A stretch of 64,000 bases of DNA from Piscinibacter sp. HJYY11 (lineage in GTDB: Bacteria > Pseudomonadota > Gammaproteobacteria > Burkholderiales > Burkholderiaceae_C), in NCBI RefSeq assembly GCF_016735515.1, contig NZ_JAERQZ010000001.1:372001-436000 (forward strand), read 5' to 3'. The notes under the pieces were generated by a model. It had not been told where the DNA came from and did no database searches. It worked only from the letters and a program-made list of their open reading frames with translations. Shown in pieces: positions 19,553-27,700 of this stretch. Each line of letters opens with the position of its first letter. The first letter of the stretch is position 1. Position numbers and translations under genes: made by a program.

Positions 19553-20974
19553 ATGAGCGACGTCCTGTGTCCACCGGCTGCGCCCAGCGCAACGCCCCAT
19601 TTCCAGATCACGCCCGAGCTGCTGCAGCGCTACGACGTCGCCGGCCCGCGCTACACCTCGTACCCCACGGCCGACCGCTTCGTCGAAGCGTTTGGTCAGG
19701 CCGACCATGAGCGTGCCGCACGGCTGCGTGCGCAAGGTGCTGCCGCTGCGCCGTTGTCGGTCTACGTGCACATTCCGTTCTGCGAATCGGTGTGCTACTA
19801 CTGTGCCTGCAACAAGGTCGTGACCCGCGACCATGGGCGCGCTGCGGTCTACCTCGACGCGCTCGAACAGGAGATGGACCTGCACACCGCGCTGCTCGGC
19901 GTGGGGCAGAGCGTCTCGCAGCTGCACCTGGGCGGCGGCACGCCCACCTTCCTCGGCGATGACGAGCTGAGCCGCCTGCTGGGCGCGCTGCGACGGCATT
20001 TCAGGATCGCCCCGGGCGCGGAGATGTCGATCGAGGTCGACCCGCGGACCGTCACGCGCGAGCGGCTGCAGCACCTTTTCACGCTCGGCTTCAACCGCCT
20101 GAGCTTCGGCGTGCAGGACTTCGACGAACAGGTGCAGCGCGCGGTGCACCGCGTTCAGCCCTTCGAGTCGGTGCGCGCCTTGATGGAGGCTTCTCGCGAG
20201 ATCGGCTTCGAGTCGGTCAACGTCGACCTGATCTACGGCCTGCCCAGGCAGAACCCGGTGTCGTTTGGGAGGACGGTGCAGCAGGTCACCTCGCTGCGGC
20301 CCGACCGCATCGCGCTCTACGCCTATGCGCACCTGCCGCAGCGCTTCAAGCCCCAGCGTCGCATCGAGATCAGCGAGCTGCCGCCCGCAGGCCACCGCGT
20401 GGGCATGCTGAGCGACGCGATCGCGGCGTTTCTGGCGGCTGGCTACACCTACATCGGCATGGACCATTTCGCGCTGCCCGACGATGCCCTCGCCGTGGCC
20501 AAGCGCCAGGGCCGGCTGCACCGCAACTTCCAGGGCTACAGCACGCAGCCCGACTGCGATCTCGTGGCCCTCGGCGTGTCGGCCATCGGCCACATCGGTG
20601 CGACCTACAGCCAGAACGCGAAGACACTGCCCGAGTACTACGACGCGCTGGCCCAGGGCCAGCTGCCCATCGTGCGCGGCCTGGCGCTCACACGCGACGA
20701 CCTGGTGCGCCGCGCGGTGATCATGGCGCTCATGTGCCAGGGCCGACTGGAGTTCGAATCGGTCGAGCTGGCGCACCTGGTCGACATGCGCGAGTACTTC
20801 AGCCGCGAGCTTGCGCAACTGGAGACGCTGGCTGAGCAGGGGCTGGTCGAGATCGAGCCGCGTGCGATCCAGGTCACCCGCATGGGCTGGCACTTCGTGC
20901 GCGCGGTGGCGATGGTGTTCGACCGCCACCTGCAGGCCGACCGCCAGCGCGAGAGGTTCTCTCGCATCATCTGA
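19553..20974 (+). CDS. hemN: Oxygen-independent coproporphyrinogen III oxidase
   Basis: 473 residues from ATG 19553. A radical-SAM motif CESVCYYCAC (CxxxCxxCxC) lies near residue 80, preceded by the substrate signature RYTSYPTADRF. GGGTPTFL binds SAM and the C-terminal HemN domain is present (FQGYSTQPDCDLVALGVSAIG). It decarboxylates coproporphyrinogen III to protoporphyrinogen IX in haem synthesis when oxygen is absent, which matches its FNR box. The GGGGG stretch at 19544-19548 may act as ribosome site. It overlaps the next gene by one base (TGATG). Confidence 0.95.
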   Translation: MSDVLCPPAAPSATPHFQITPELLQRYDVAGPRYTSYPTADRFVEAFGQADHERAARLRAQGAAAAPLSVYVHIPFCESVCYYCACNKVVTRDHGRAAVYLDALEQEMDLHTALLGVGQSVSQLHLGGGTPTFLGDDELSRLLGALRRHFRIAPGAEMSIEVDPRTVTRERLQHLFTLGFNRLSFGVQDFDEQVQRAVHRVQPFESVRALMEASREIGFESVNVDLIYGLPRQNPVSFGRTVQQVTSLRPDRIALYAYAHLPQRFKPQRRIEISELPPAGHRVGMLSDAIAAFLAAGYTYIGMDHFALPDDALAVAKRQGRLHRNFQGYSTQPDCDLVALGVSAIGHIGATYSQNAKTLPEYYDALAQGQLPIVRGLALTRDDLVRRAVIMALMCQGRLEFESVELAHLVDMREYFSRELAQLETLAEQGLVEIEPRAIQVTRMGWHFVRAVAMVFDRHLQADRQRERFSRII

Positions 20975-21669
20975 TGGAACTCGCGCTCGTCTTCAGCGCG
21001 GCCTTGATGGGCCTGGCCGGCGTGCCGCACTGCCTGGCGATGTGCGGCGGCACGAGTGCGGGGGTGATCCGGGCGTGTGGCGGCGCAAACCAGGCGACGC
21101 TGGGCTTTCACGTCGGGCGTCTCACGGGCTATGCCGCCGGTGGCGCGGTGGCCGCATCGAGCGTGGCACTGCTGCGTCAGCTTGGCGAAGCAGCGCCTGC
21201 TTTGCGGCCCGTCTGGGTGCTCGTGCACCTGGCCGTGCTCGGCGTCGGGCTCTGGCTGGTGTGGACGGGGCGACAACCGCAGTGGATGCAAGGGCAGGGC
21301 CGTTCGCTGCCACCGGAACTCGCCGCCCAAGGCTGGCAACGGGTGCAAGGCCCGGTGCGTGCTGCCGGTGCCGGCATGCTGTGGCTCGCCTGGCCCTGCG
21401 GCCTGCTGCAATCGGCACTGGTCGTGGCCACGCTGGCGGGCAGTGCGGCGGCGGGTGCGGCAGTGATGGCGGCCTTTGCGATCACCTCGTCGATCGGGCT
21501 GGTGGCTGGGCCGGCGCTATGGCTGCGCCTGGGCGGTGACACGGCGGCCCATCTCATGGATGGCCGCTGGGCGGTGCGTCTGGCCGGCGCCGGCCTGGTC
21601 GCGGCCTCAGGGTGGGCGCTCGGGCACGGCCTGTGGGCGCGTGTCGTGGCGCTCTGCTTGGGCCCCTAG
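20974..21669 (+). CDS. TauE/SafE-family (UreH-like) membrane protein of the cco cluster
   Basis: 231 residues. Six hydrophobic segments; the first holds GLAGVPHCLAMCGG, the signature of the sulfite-exporter/UreH-like transmembrane family commonly found beside cco and hemN genes. The conserved His, Cys and Cys suggest metal handling, probably copper for oxidase assembly, but no substrate is proven. Its ATG overlaps the hemN stop, so it is translationally coupled. Its stop codon shares the four bases CTAG (21666-21669) with the stop of the oppositely oriented regulator. Confidence 0.82.
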   Translation: MELALVFSAALMGLAGVPHCLAMCGGTSAGVIRACGGANQATLGFHVGRLTGYAAGGAVAASSVALLRQLGEAAPALRPVWVLVHLAVLGVGLWLVWTGRQPQWMQGQGRSLPPELAAQGWQRVQGPVRAAGAGMLWLAWPCGLLQSALVVATLAGSAAAGAAVMAAFAITSSIGLVAGPALWLRLGGDTAAHLMDGRWAVRLAGAGLVAASGWALGHGLWARVVALCLGP

Positions 21670-22667
21670 CGACGAAGACCGAAGCGCGCCCTGTAGTCGC
21701 TTGGCGTCACGTGCGCCCATTGTTTGAAGACCTTGTGCAAGGTCGAGGCGTCGGTGTACCCGCAGCGAGTGGCGATGTCTTCCAGCGACAGCAGCGTCGA
21801 TTCCAGCAATGTCTTGGCGCGATCCACACGCATCTTCTGCGCGTACTGCACCGGGCCCACACCCATCACCTCCTTGAAGCGGCGCAGCAGCGTGCGTTCG
21901 CTGGTGCGGCAATGCTGCGCGAGGGCCTGCACCGTCCATGGCTGATCGAAGCGCCGACCCAGCCAGTTGCGTGCTCGCTCGATGACGACAGGGCCTTGGC
22001 CCTCGGCGATCGCCTGCGCCACATAGGGAGCCTGGCTCTCGCGCCGGCTGTCGTGCAGCAGCATGCGCGCCGCCATCTGGCGCATGTCATCGCCCGCATG
22101 CCGGCCCACCAGCCACAAGGCCAGGTCGAAATACGAGGTGACGCCGGCGGCCGAGATCAAGTCGCCGTCTTCGAGGAGGATGGCCTCCGGCTGCAACTGC
22201 ATCGCCTTGAAATGCGTGCGGCAGTAGGCGGCGAGCCACCAACTGGTGGTGGCGCGGCGGCCGTCCAGCAGCCCGGCCCGCGCTACGAGGCAGGTCGCCG
22301 AGCAGCCGAACAACAACGGCAGGCCTTGCCCGGCCAGGGTTCGCAGCAGCGCCTGCTCGGGAGCGAGGGCATCGAGCACCTGGCTGAGGTCGGCTGTGTC
22401 TGCGTGCTCCACGCCGGGCACGATGAGCGCGCTGAGCGGGTGGGCGTCGGCCGCGACGGTGGAAAACCCCACGCCGCTGGTGTCGACACGCGCGCCGCGC
22501 CGTGCGCCCACCCAGTGGGCTTTGAACTCGACGCGCTGGGCGGCCGGCCTCGACGCCATGAGCCTGTTGGCGAGGGCCAGCACGTCGTGCGGCACCACGG
22601 CGCCGCTGCGGATGCACCCCGGAAAGACCAGGACGCCGATGTGAACGATGCGAGGCTTGGACGGCAT
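21666..22667 (-). CDS. GlxA-type transcription regulator (DJ-1/PfpI plus AraC domains)
   Basis: 333 residues. The N-terminal half is an amidotransferase-like DJ-1/PfpI fold (IGVLVFPGCIRSGAVVPHDVL; LPLLFGCSATCLVARAGLLDG), with a Cys at the nucleophile-elbow position. The C-terminal 100 residues are an AraC-type double helix-turn-helix (LAQHCRTSERTLLRRFKEV and EDIATRCGYTDASTLHKVF). Such proteins usually activate catabolic genes, and the effector is probably sensed by the DJ-1 domain. It is divergent from the MAPEG and monooxygenase genes, which are its likely targets. Confidence 0.88.
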   Translation of the reverse strand: MPSKPRIVHIGVLVFPGCIRSGAVVPHDVLALANRLMASRPAAQRVEFKAHWVGARRGARVDTSGVGFSTVAADAHPLSALIVPGVEHADTADLSQVLDALAPEQALLRTLAGQGLPLLFGCSATCLVARAGLLDGRRATTSWWLAAYCRTHFKAMQLQPEAILLEDGDLISAAGVTSYFDLALWLVGRHAGDDMRQMAARMLLHDSRRESQAPYVAQAIAEGQGPVVIERARNWLGRRFDQPWTVQALAQHCRTSERTLLRRFKEVMGVGPVQYAQKMRVDRAKTLLESTLLSLEDIATRCGYTDASTLHKVFKQWAHVTPSDYRARFGLRR

Positions 22668-22765
22668 GTGGCGGATTCCATCATGAACTTGTCATTTCAG
22701 CCAATGGCTGCGCGGCGGATGCACAGGCCCAATTCGCGTCGTCCATCACTCATCGAGACCGCGAG

Positions 22766-23209
22766 ATGACGTCACTCGAAGCCTTCCCCGCGCTGCCTGC
22801 CTTTGCCATCGCACTGGTGGCCCTCTTTGCCAAGACGACATTCACCAGCGTGCTGCAGGTGATCAGCCGGGTGCGGGCCGGTGTGTTTCCCATTCCTGAA
22901 GATGCCCGCCTGATGCGCAAACCGCCGGCCGAGGCCGAGGCAGACTTCGTGCGCCGGTGCGCCAACATCTGGCGCAACGACACCGAGAACCTGCCCCTGT
23001 TCCTGGCCCTGGGGCTGACCTACACGCTGCTGGGGGCTCCAGCTGGCGCCGCGCAGGTGTACTTCGGCGCCTATGTGGCCCTGCGCTATACCCACACCGT
23101 GGTGTTCCTTCTGGGGCTTCAGCCCTGGCGCGCCTTGTTCTATCTTGCGGGGATGGCCGTGTGCTGGGCCATTGCGGTTGAAAGCGCCTTGCTGGCACAG
23201 ATAAGGTAA
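22766..23209 (+). CDS. MAPEG-family membrane protein
   Basis: 147 residues, four membrane helices. RVRAGVFPIPEDARL and the loop FVRRCANIWRNDTENLPLF fit MAPEG proteins (membrane glutathione transferase/prostaglandin E synthase-like); the R.N..EN stretch is the usual glutathione-binding helix. The closing helices contain RYTHTVVFLLGLQPWRALFY. It may conjugate glutathione to hydrophobic substrates or reduce peroxides. It precedes the monooxygenase gene by 63 bases on the same strand, so the two are probably one unit. Confidence 0.82.
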   Translation: MTSLEAFPALPAFAIALVALFAKTTFTSVLQVISRVRAGVFPIPEDARLMRKPPAEAEADFVRRCANIWRNDTENLPLFLALGLTYTLLGAPAGAAQVYFGAYVALRYTHTVVFLLGLQPWRALFYLAGMAVCWAIAVESALLAQIR

Positions 23210-23272
23210 ACACCTCAGACGTGGCGGGCGCAAACGGAGCGAAGCTACCGGCTTCCAATTCGAGACGAGCCC

Positions 23273-24733
23273 ATGTCCACCACCCACACCGATGTGCTCA
23301 TCGTCGGCGCCGGCCTCTCTGGCATCGGCGCGGCCTGCCACCTGAAGAGGGAGTGCCCCGACCGCAGCGTCGTCATCCTCGAGGGGCGCGAGGCCATCGG
23401 CGGCACCTGGGACCTGTTCCGCTACCCCGGCATCCGCTCCGATTCCGACATGTACACCTTGGGCTACCGCTTCAAGCCCTGGACGCATGCGAAGGCGATC
23501 GCCGATGGCCCGACCATCCTCCAGTACATCCGGGAGACCGCGGCCGAGAACGGCATCGACAAGCAGATCCGCTTCGGCCACAAGGTGGTGGGCGCTTCGT
23601 GGTCCACACCCGATGCCAGGTGGACGGTGGAGGTCGAGCGCCACGACGGTGAGCGTGCCACCTTCACCTGCAACTTCCTCTTCATGTGCAGCGGCTACTA
23701 CCGCTATGACGGCGGCTACCTGCCCGACTTCCCCGGCATCGGGCAGTACGCCGGCCGCGTGGTGCACCCGCAGAAGTGGACCCCCGACATCGACTACGCC
23801 GGCAAGCGCGTGGTGGTGATCGGCAGCGGCGCCACCGCGGTGACGCTCGTGCCCGAGATGGCCAGGACGGCGGCCCACGTGACGATGCTGCAGCGCTCAC
23901 CGACCTATGTGGTGTCGCGCCCCGCGCAAGACCGCATCGCCAATGCATTGCGCAAGGTCCTGCCGGTACGCTGGGCCTACTTCCTCACGCGCTGGAAGAA
24001 CATCGCGCTGTCGATGTACTTCTACCGCCTGTGCAAGCGACGGCCGGCGCAGGTCAAGCGGTACATGGTCAATGGCGTCCAGGCCGCCATCGGGAGCAAG
24101 GTCGACGTTGCCCGCCACTTCACGCCGCGCTACAACCCCTGGGACCAGCGCCTGTGCCTCGTGCCCGACGGCGATCTCTTCCGCATGCTCTACGCGGGCA
24201 AGGCCTCCGTGGTGACCGACGAGATCGAGCGCTTCACGCACCGGGGCCTGCTGCTCAAGTCGGGCACCGAGCTCGAGGCCGACCTGGTCGTCACCGCCAC
24301 CGGCCTCGTGCTCACCTCGCTCGACGACATGGACCTGCGCGTCGACGGCCGCCAGGTCGAAGCGTCGAGGACCTTTGGCTACAAGGGCCTGATGTACAGC
24401 GACGTGCCCAATTTCGCCGTGTCCTTCGGCTACACCAATGCGTCGTGGACGCTGAAATGCGACCTGACCTGCGAGTACGTGTGCCGCCTGCTCAAGCACA
24501 TGCAGCGCCACGGCCACCGGCAGGCCACGCCGCGCAACCACGACCCGGAGCTCCAGGCCGAGCCGTGGATCGACTTCACCTCGGGCTACGTGCAGCGCGC
24601 CGCCGCCCACATGCCCAAGCAGGGCTCCAAGGCACCGTGGAAGCTCTACCAGAACTACGTGCGCGACCTGATCACGCTGCGCTTCGGTCGCATCGACGAC
24701 GGCGTGATGGAGTTCAGCCGGCCCGCTCGCTGA
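23273..24733 (+). CDS. FAD-dependent Baeyer-Villiger-type monooxygenase (EthA-like)
   Basis: 486 residues. The N-terminal FAD site is VGAGLSGIGAACHL, followed by FRYPGIRSDSDMYTLGYRF, a stretch characteristic of the EthA/4-hydroxyacetophenone monooxygenase branch. The fingerprint F/Y-x-G-x3-H-x3-W is present as YAGRVVHPQKW (about residue 160). The NADPH site is VIGSGATAVTL. It should insert oxygen next to a carbonyl, making an ester from a ketone, or oxidise a sulfur compound; the substrate cannot be told. It ends four bases from the convergent carbamoyltransferase-like gene. Possibly under the GlxA-type regulator. Confidence 0.87.
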   Translation: MSTTHTDVLIVGAGLSGIGAACHLKRECPDRSVVILEGREAIGGTWDLFRYPGIRSDSDMYTLGYRFKPWTHAKAIADGPTILQYIRETAAENGIDKQIRFGHKVVGASWSTPDARWTVEVERHDGERATFTCNFLFMCSGYYRYDGGYLPDFPGIGQYAGRVVHPQKWTPDIDYAGKRVVVIGSGATAVTLVPEMARTAAHVTMLQRSPTYVVSRPAQDRIANALRKVLPVRWAYFLTRWKNIALSMYFYRLCKRRPAQVKRYMVNGVQAAIGSKVDVARHFTPRYNPWDQRLCLVPDGDLFRMLYAGKASVVTDEIERFTHRGLLLKSGTELEADLVVTATGLVLTSLDDMDLRVDGRQVEASRTFGYKGLMYSDVPNFAVSFGYTNASWTLKCDLTCEYVCRLLKHMQRHGHRQATPRNHDPELQAEPWIDFTSGYVQRAAAHMPKQGSKAPWKLYQNYVRDLITLRFGRIDDGVMEFSRPAR

Positions 24734-24737
24734 GGGG

Positions 24738-25208
24738 TCACGCCACCGCGCTGCAGAGCAGCGCCTGCAGCGCGTAGTGGTGGTTGACCGGCGTGCTGGC
24801 GCGGCGGCCGTGGGCCACGAGGTCCGCGGCAGCAACCCCCAGCCCGCAGAAGACCGGCCGGCCCGCGCCCCGCTCCAGCTCGCGCACCATCTCGTCGGGC
24901 AAGCCCTCGCATTCGATCGCGTCGTACAGCCGGCCGAGCAGCGGGGCGGTGTCTTTCGGCACGCCGGGGCGGATGTGCGACACGCGGGCGCCCAGTGCGC
25001 TGGCCGCGGCGGTGATCCCTTGCACGGCCTGTTCGTCGCCGGACTCGCTCATCACGGCGATGTTCTTGCCCCGCAGCGGCTGCTGCGGCCGGCCGGCCTC
25101 GGCGGCGAGCCTGAGCGATTCGGCGGTGCGCAGAAGGGACGCCAGGTCCCTGCTCGTCAGGCCGTCGAGCGAGCCAGGCTTGCGGTGTTGGAAAAAGCTG
25201 GGGTTCAT
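24738..25208 (-). CDS. Degenerate ornithine-carbamoyltransferase-like protein lacking the active site
   Basis: 156 residues. Residues 15-125 align without gaps over long stretches to the N-terminal (carbamoyl-phosphate) domain of ornithine carbamoyltransferase: LTSRDLASLL, LRGKNIAVM, GARVSHI and KDTAPLLGRLYDAIECEGL parallel LTGKNIALI, GARVTYL and KDTARVLGRMYDGIQYRG of E. coli ArgF (from memory). At the STRTR carbamoyl-phosphate site this protein has DEQAV (58-62), so catalysis is ruled out on known chemistry. The ornithine domain is absent, but the tail VNHHYALQALL resembles the C-terminal helix of the full enzyme. It has its own perfect FNR box and faces a second Crp/Fnr gene. Its role is unknown; a ligand-binding or regulatory protein is one possibility. 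Confidence 0.75.
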   Translation of the reverse strand: MNPSFFQHRKPGSLDGLTSRDLASLLRTAESLRLAAEAGRPQQPLRGKNIAVMSESGDEQAVQGITAAASALGARVSHIRPGVPKDTAPLLGRLYDAIECEGLPDEMVRELERGAGRPVFCGLGVAAADLVAHGRRASTPVNHHYALQALLCSAVA

Positions 25209-25246
25209 CGTCGGATGAGAGCGTATGCACCCCGCTGCACGGGGCC

Positions 25247-25260
25247 TTGACCCGCGTCAA
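25247..25260 (-). promoter_or_regulatory. FNR/ANR box of the carbamoyltransferase-like gene
   Basis: TTGACCCGCGTCAA is a perfect symmetric site. Its centre lies 45.5 bases from the ATG at 25208, predicting a leader of only about four bases; TACGCT (minus strand, 25225-25220) fits as a weak -10. The plus-strand gene starts 159 bases beyond and has no -10 at the matching place. Confidence 0.8.
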
Positions 25261-25418
25261 TCGCCCGCCATCGGTTGCCGTCGCGGCACCGGCTGACACA
25301 GAGCGTTTACACAAGCCTCACCCGTTGTTACCCAGCGTCGCGCGCCGTTCGCACGCGGTTGTCGGTCGATTTCTAAAGTGACTTTCATCGCACACCCGAC
25401 CGCCCCAAGGAGCCCCCG

Positions 25419-26198
25419 ATGCTTGCCACCGCCACCGCCACCGACCAGACCCGTGTCGCCGCCGCCATCGCCCGCACCGTGCAACCGCCGCAGCACGAGA
25501 CCTGCCAGGCCGGCCACCGCATCGCCGAAAACCTGAAGCTCCTCCACGACAGCCTGCCAATCACGCGGCGCCTGCTGCGTGCCGGCGATGCGGTCTACGA
25601 GGCCGGCGAGCGTTTCGAGTCGCTGCACGTGGTGAACTCGGGCATCTTCAAGCTGGTGAACCTGTCGGCCGACGGCCGCGAGCAGGTGGTGGGCCTTCAG
25701 TTCAAGGGCGACTGGCTGGGCTTCGACGGCATCGCGACCGGCCGCCACGGCTGCGACGCGGTGGCCATGGACACCGGCGAGGTCTGGACGGTGCGCTACG
25801 ACGCGCTGCTGCAGGCCAGCCTGCGACAGCCGGCGCTGATGGCCGTGATGCACGCCGCGATGAGCCGCGAGATGTCGCGCGACCGCGATGCGCTGCTGTC
25901 GATCTGCACGCTGCCGGCCGATGCGCGCGTGGCCGAGTTCCTGCACAACTGGGCCGCGTCGCTCTCCGAGCGTGGCCTGCGCACGGACCAGATTACCTTG
26001 CGCATGACCCGCGCCGAGATCGGCAACTACCTCGGCATGAAGCTCGAGACGGTGAGCCGCGCGCTCTCGCGCCTGGCGCGCGACAAGGTCATCGAGTTCA
26101 GCGAGACCGGCCGCCGCGAGGTGCGCATCCCCGACCTGGCGGTGCTCTCGGCCTGCGTGCAGCGCAGCCTGGCGCCGGAGGGTGCCACGCTGCAGTGA
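25419..26198 (+). CDS. Crp/Fnr-family regulator without the iron-sulfur cysteine set
   Basis: 259 residues from ATG 25419 with AAGGAG upstream. It has the family's beta-roll (LRAGDAVYEAGERFESLHVV) and helix-turn-helix TRAEIGNYLGMKLETVSRALS, whose E..SR residues are the same as in the FNR of this window, so it may read the same TTGAT boxes. The N-terminus has one Cys (HETCQAG) instead of the CxxCx5C cluster. It therefore cannot hold the FNR [4Fe-4S] cluster and may resemble DNR, NnrR or FixK. It faces the carbamoyltransferase-like gene across 210 bases. Confidence 0.88.
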   Translation: MLATATATDQTRVAAAIARTVQPPQHETCQAGHRIAENLKLLHDSLPITRRLLRAGDAVYEAGERFESLHVVNSGIFKLVNLSADGREQVVGLQFKGDWLGFDGIATGRHGCDAVAMDTGEVWTVRYDALLQASLRQPALMAVMHAAMSREMSRDRDALLSICTLPADARVAEFLHNWAASLSERGLRTDQITLRMTRAEIGNYLGMKLETVSRALSRLARDKVIEFSETGRREVRIPDLAVLSACVQRSLAPEGATLQ

Positions 26199-26219
26199 GC
26201 CTGGGCCAGGCGGTCGCAG

Positions 26220-27434
26220 TCAGGCCCACGCTGGCTTGGTCGCCAGCATTGCCGCCGTCGCATTCGATGTCGGCCAGACCACCTCGAACTCGCCCTGTTG
26301 CCACTGGCTCACGGTTCCCGGCGTGCCGACGTTTTCGCCGCCGCTGAACCTGATCTTGCCCAGGAGGGTGTCGTGTTCGGTGTGGGCCACGTGATCACGG
26401 ATGGCCTTGCGGTCCAGCCCGGCATGAGACACGGCGGCCGTCAGGATCTCCAGGGCCGCCCAGCCCGCGCCGCTGGCCCAGCGGTCCGGCTCCTTGCCGA
26501 ACTTCTTCACGTGCGCGTCGAAATACGCCTTGGCGCCGGCGCTCGTTTTCGGATTCCACGAGCCCATGCCCATCACGCCTTCGGCACCGGTGCCCATCAC
26601 GCTGCGGTACAGCGGGAAGGACGTGCCCACGCCCACGTAGAAGACCTTCGGGTTGAAGCCGATCTCCCGGCTCTGCCTGCTGACGAGGATGGTGTCCGGC
26701 GGGTACGTGAGGCCGATGAAGGCGTGGGGCGACTTGTCCTTCATCGTGCGCAGCACCGGCGACAGGTCCTTCACGCCGAACGGATAGCTCTTCTCCTCGA
26801 GGATCACGAGGCCGGCGTCCCGCGACGCGGTCGTCAGCGCCGCGTGGCATTCCAGGCCGAACAGGTCGTCGATGTAGATCACCGTGGCGGTCTTCACGCC
26901 GCCGGCCTTCAGCACCGCGACCAGCGCCCCCATCATCGGCTCGGCCTGCTGGAGCAGCGAGAAGTAGTACGGCAACTTCATCCGGATCAGCTGGCGGCTC
27001 AGCACGGTGGGAGCGAGCAGGGGGTAGCCGAATCGCGTGGCCAACGGCGCCACTGCGAAATTGGCATTGCTGCCATATGGCGGCAGCACCAGGTCCACCT
27101 TGTCCGAGCCCATCAGCTTCTCGTAGGTGCGAACGCAGGTCTCGACGTCGGTGCGATCGTCATAGCCGATCAGCTCGATCGGCCGGCGGCTGCCCGCCAC
27201 GTTGAGCCCGCCCGCCGCGTTCTGCATCTCGGCCCATAGCAGGTAGTTGGGTTCCTGCGTGGCCTGAGCGCCGGCGGCCAGCGCGCCGCTGCGGGCCATC
27301 GCGTAGCCCACGCGCACCGGCGCCCGTTGCGCCGTGGCGGGCCGCGGCGCGCCCAGGCCGACCGGGGCGGCGGCAGCGAACTGGACGATGGCGCGGCGGG
27401 TCAGGCCTGCGCGGGGACTGCGGCGTGCGGTCAT
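26220..27434 (-). CDS. ABC-type periplasmic ligand-binding protein (branched-chain amino acid/amide type)
   Basis: 404 residues from ATG 27434, chosen for GGAGG six bases upstream over an earlier ATG. The N-terminus has a twin-arginine-like export signal (LTRRAIVQFAAAAPVGLG, then PATAQ). The mature part begins VRVGYAMARSGALAAGAQ and contains LIGYDDRTDVETCVRTYEKL, typical of LivJ-like type I binding proteins (Peripla_BP_6). No permease or ATPase gene is adjacent. It is divergent from a PAS/GAF kinase and may serve a distant transporter or a sensor. The ligand is unknown. Confidence 0.85.
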   Translation of the reverse strand: MTARRSPRAGLTRRAIVQFAAAAPVGLGAPRPATAQRAPVRVGYAMARSGALAAGAQATQEPNYLLWAEMQNAAGGLNVAGSRRPIELIGYDDRTDVETCVRTYEKLMGSDKVDLVLPPYGSNANFAVAPLATRFGYPLLAPTVLSRQLIRMKLPYYFSLLQQAEPMMGALVAVLKAGGVKTATVIYIDDLFGLECHAALTTASRDAGLVILEEKSYPFGVKDLSPVLRTMKDKSPHAFIGLTYPPDTILVSRQSREIGFNPKVFYVGVGTSFPLYRSVMGTGAEGVMGMGSWNPKTSAGAKAYFDAHVKKFGKEPDRWASGAGWAALEILTAAVSHAGLDRKAIRDHVAHTEHDTLLGKIRFSGGENVGTPGTVSQWQQGEFEVVWPTSNATAAMLATKPAWA

Positions 27435-27700
27435 CGACGCCTCCGGAAAGATCGCTGGAGTGCCGGCTCGCAGGGCGGGCGCACCCAGTGGCAAGCCAGC
27501 TTACACCTGCCGGCGGCCGGCGCTGCAAGCGGGCGCCCGGCCGGGGTGCTGGCCGCGTGCGGACTTTCCCGGGGAGCTGCGTCCCATCCGGCCTGACCTC
27601 GGAATTGCACGGATTCTTGCGGCACGCCGCTGGGCCGAACCGGGCCAAAATGCTTCCGGCCGCTGATTTCCTGGTTCCGAGGACGCAGTAGTCGACAGCC

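Noticed and set aside
25247..25260. The FNR box as activator site for the second Crp/Fnr gene at 25419
   Set aside because: At -41.5 geometry no -10 element appears on the plus strand and the leader would be over 120 bases; the fit to the minus-strand gene is much better.
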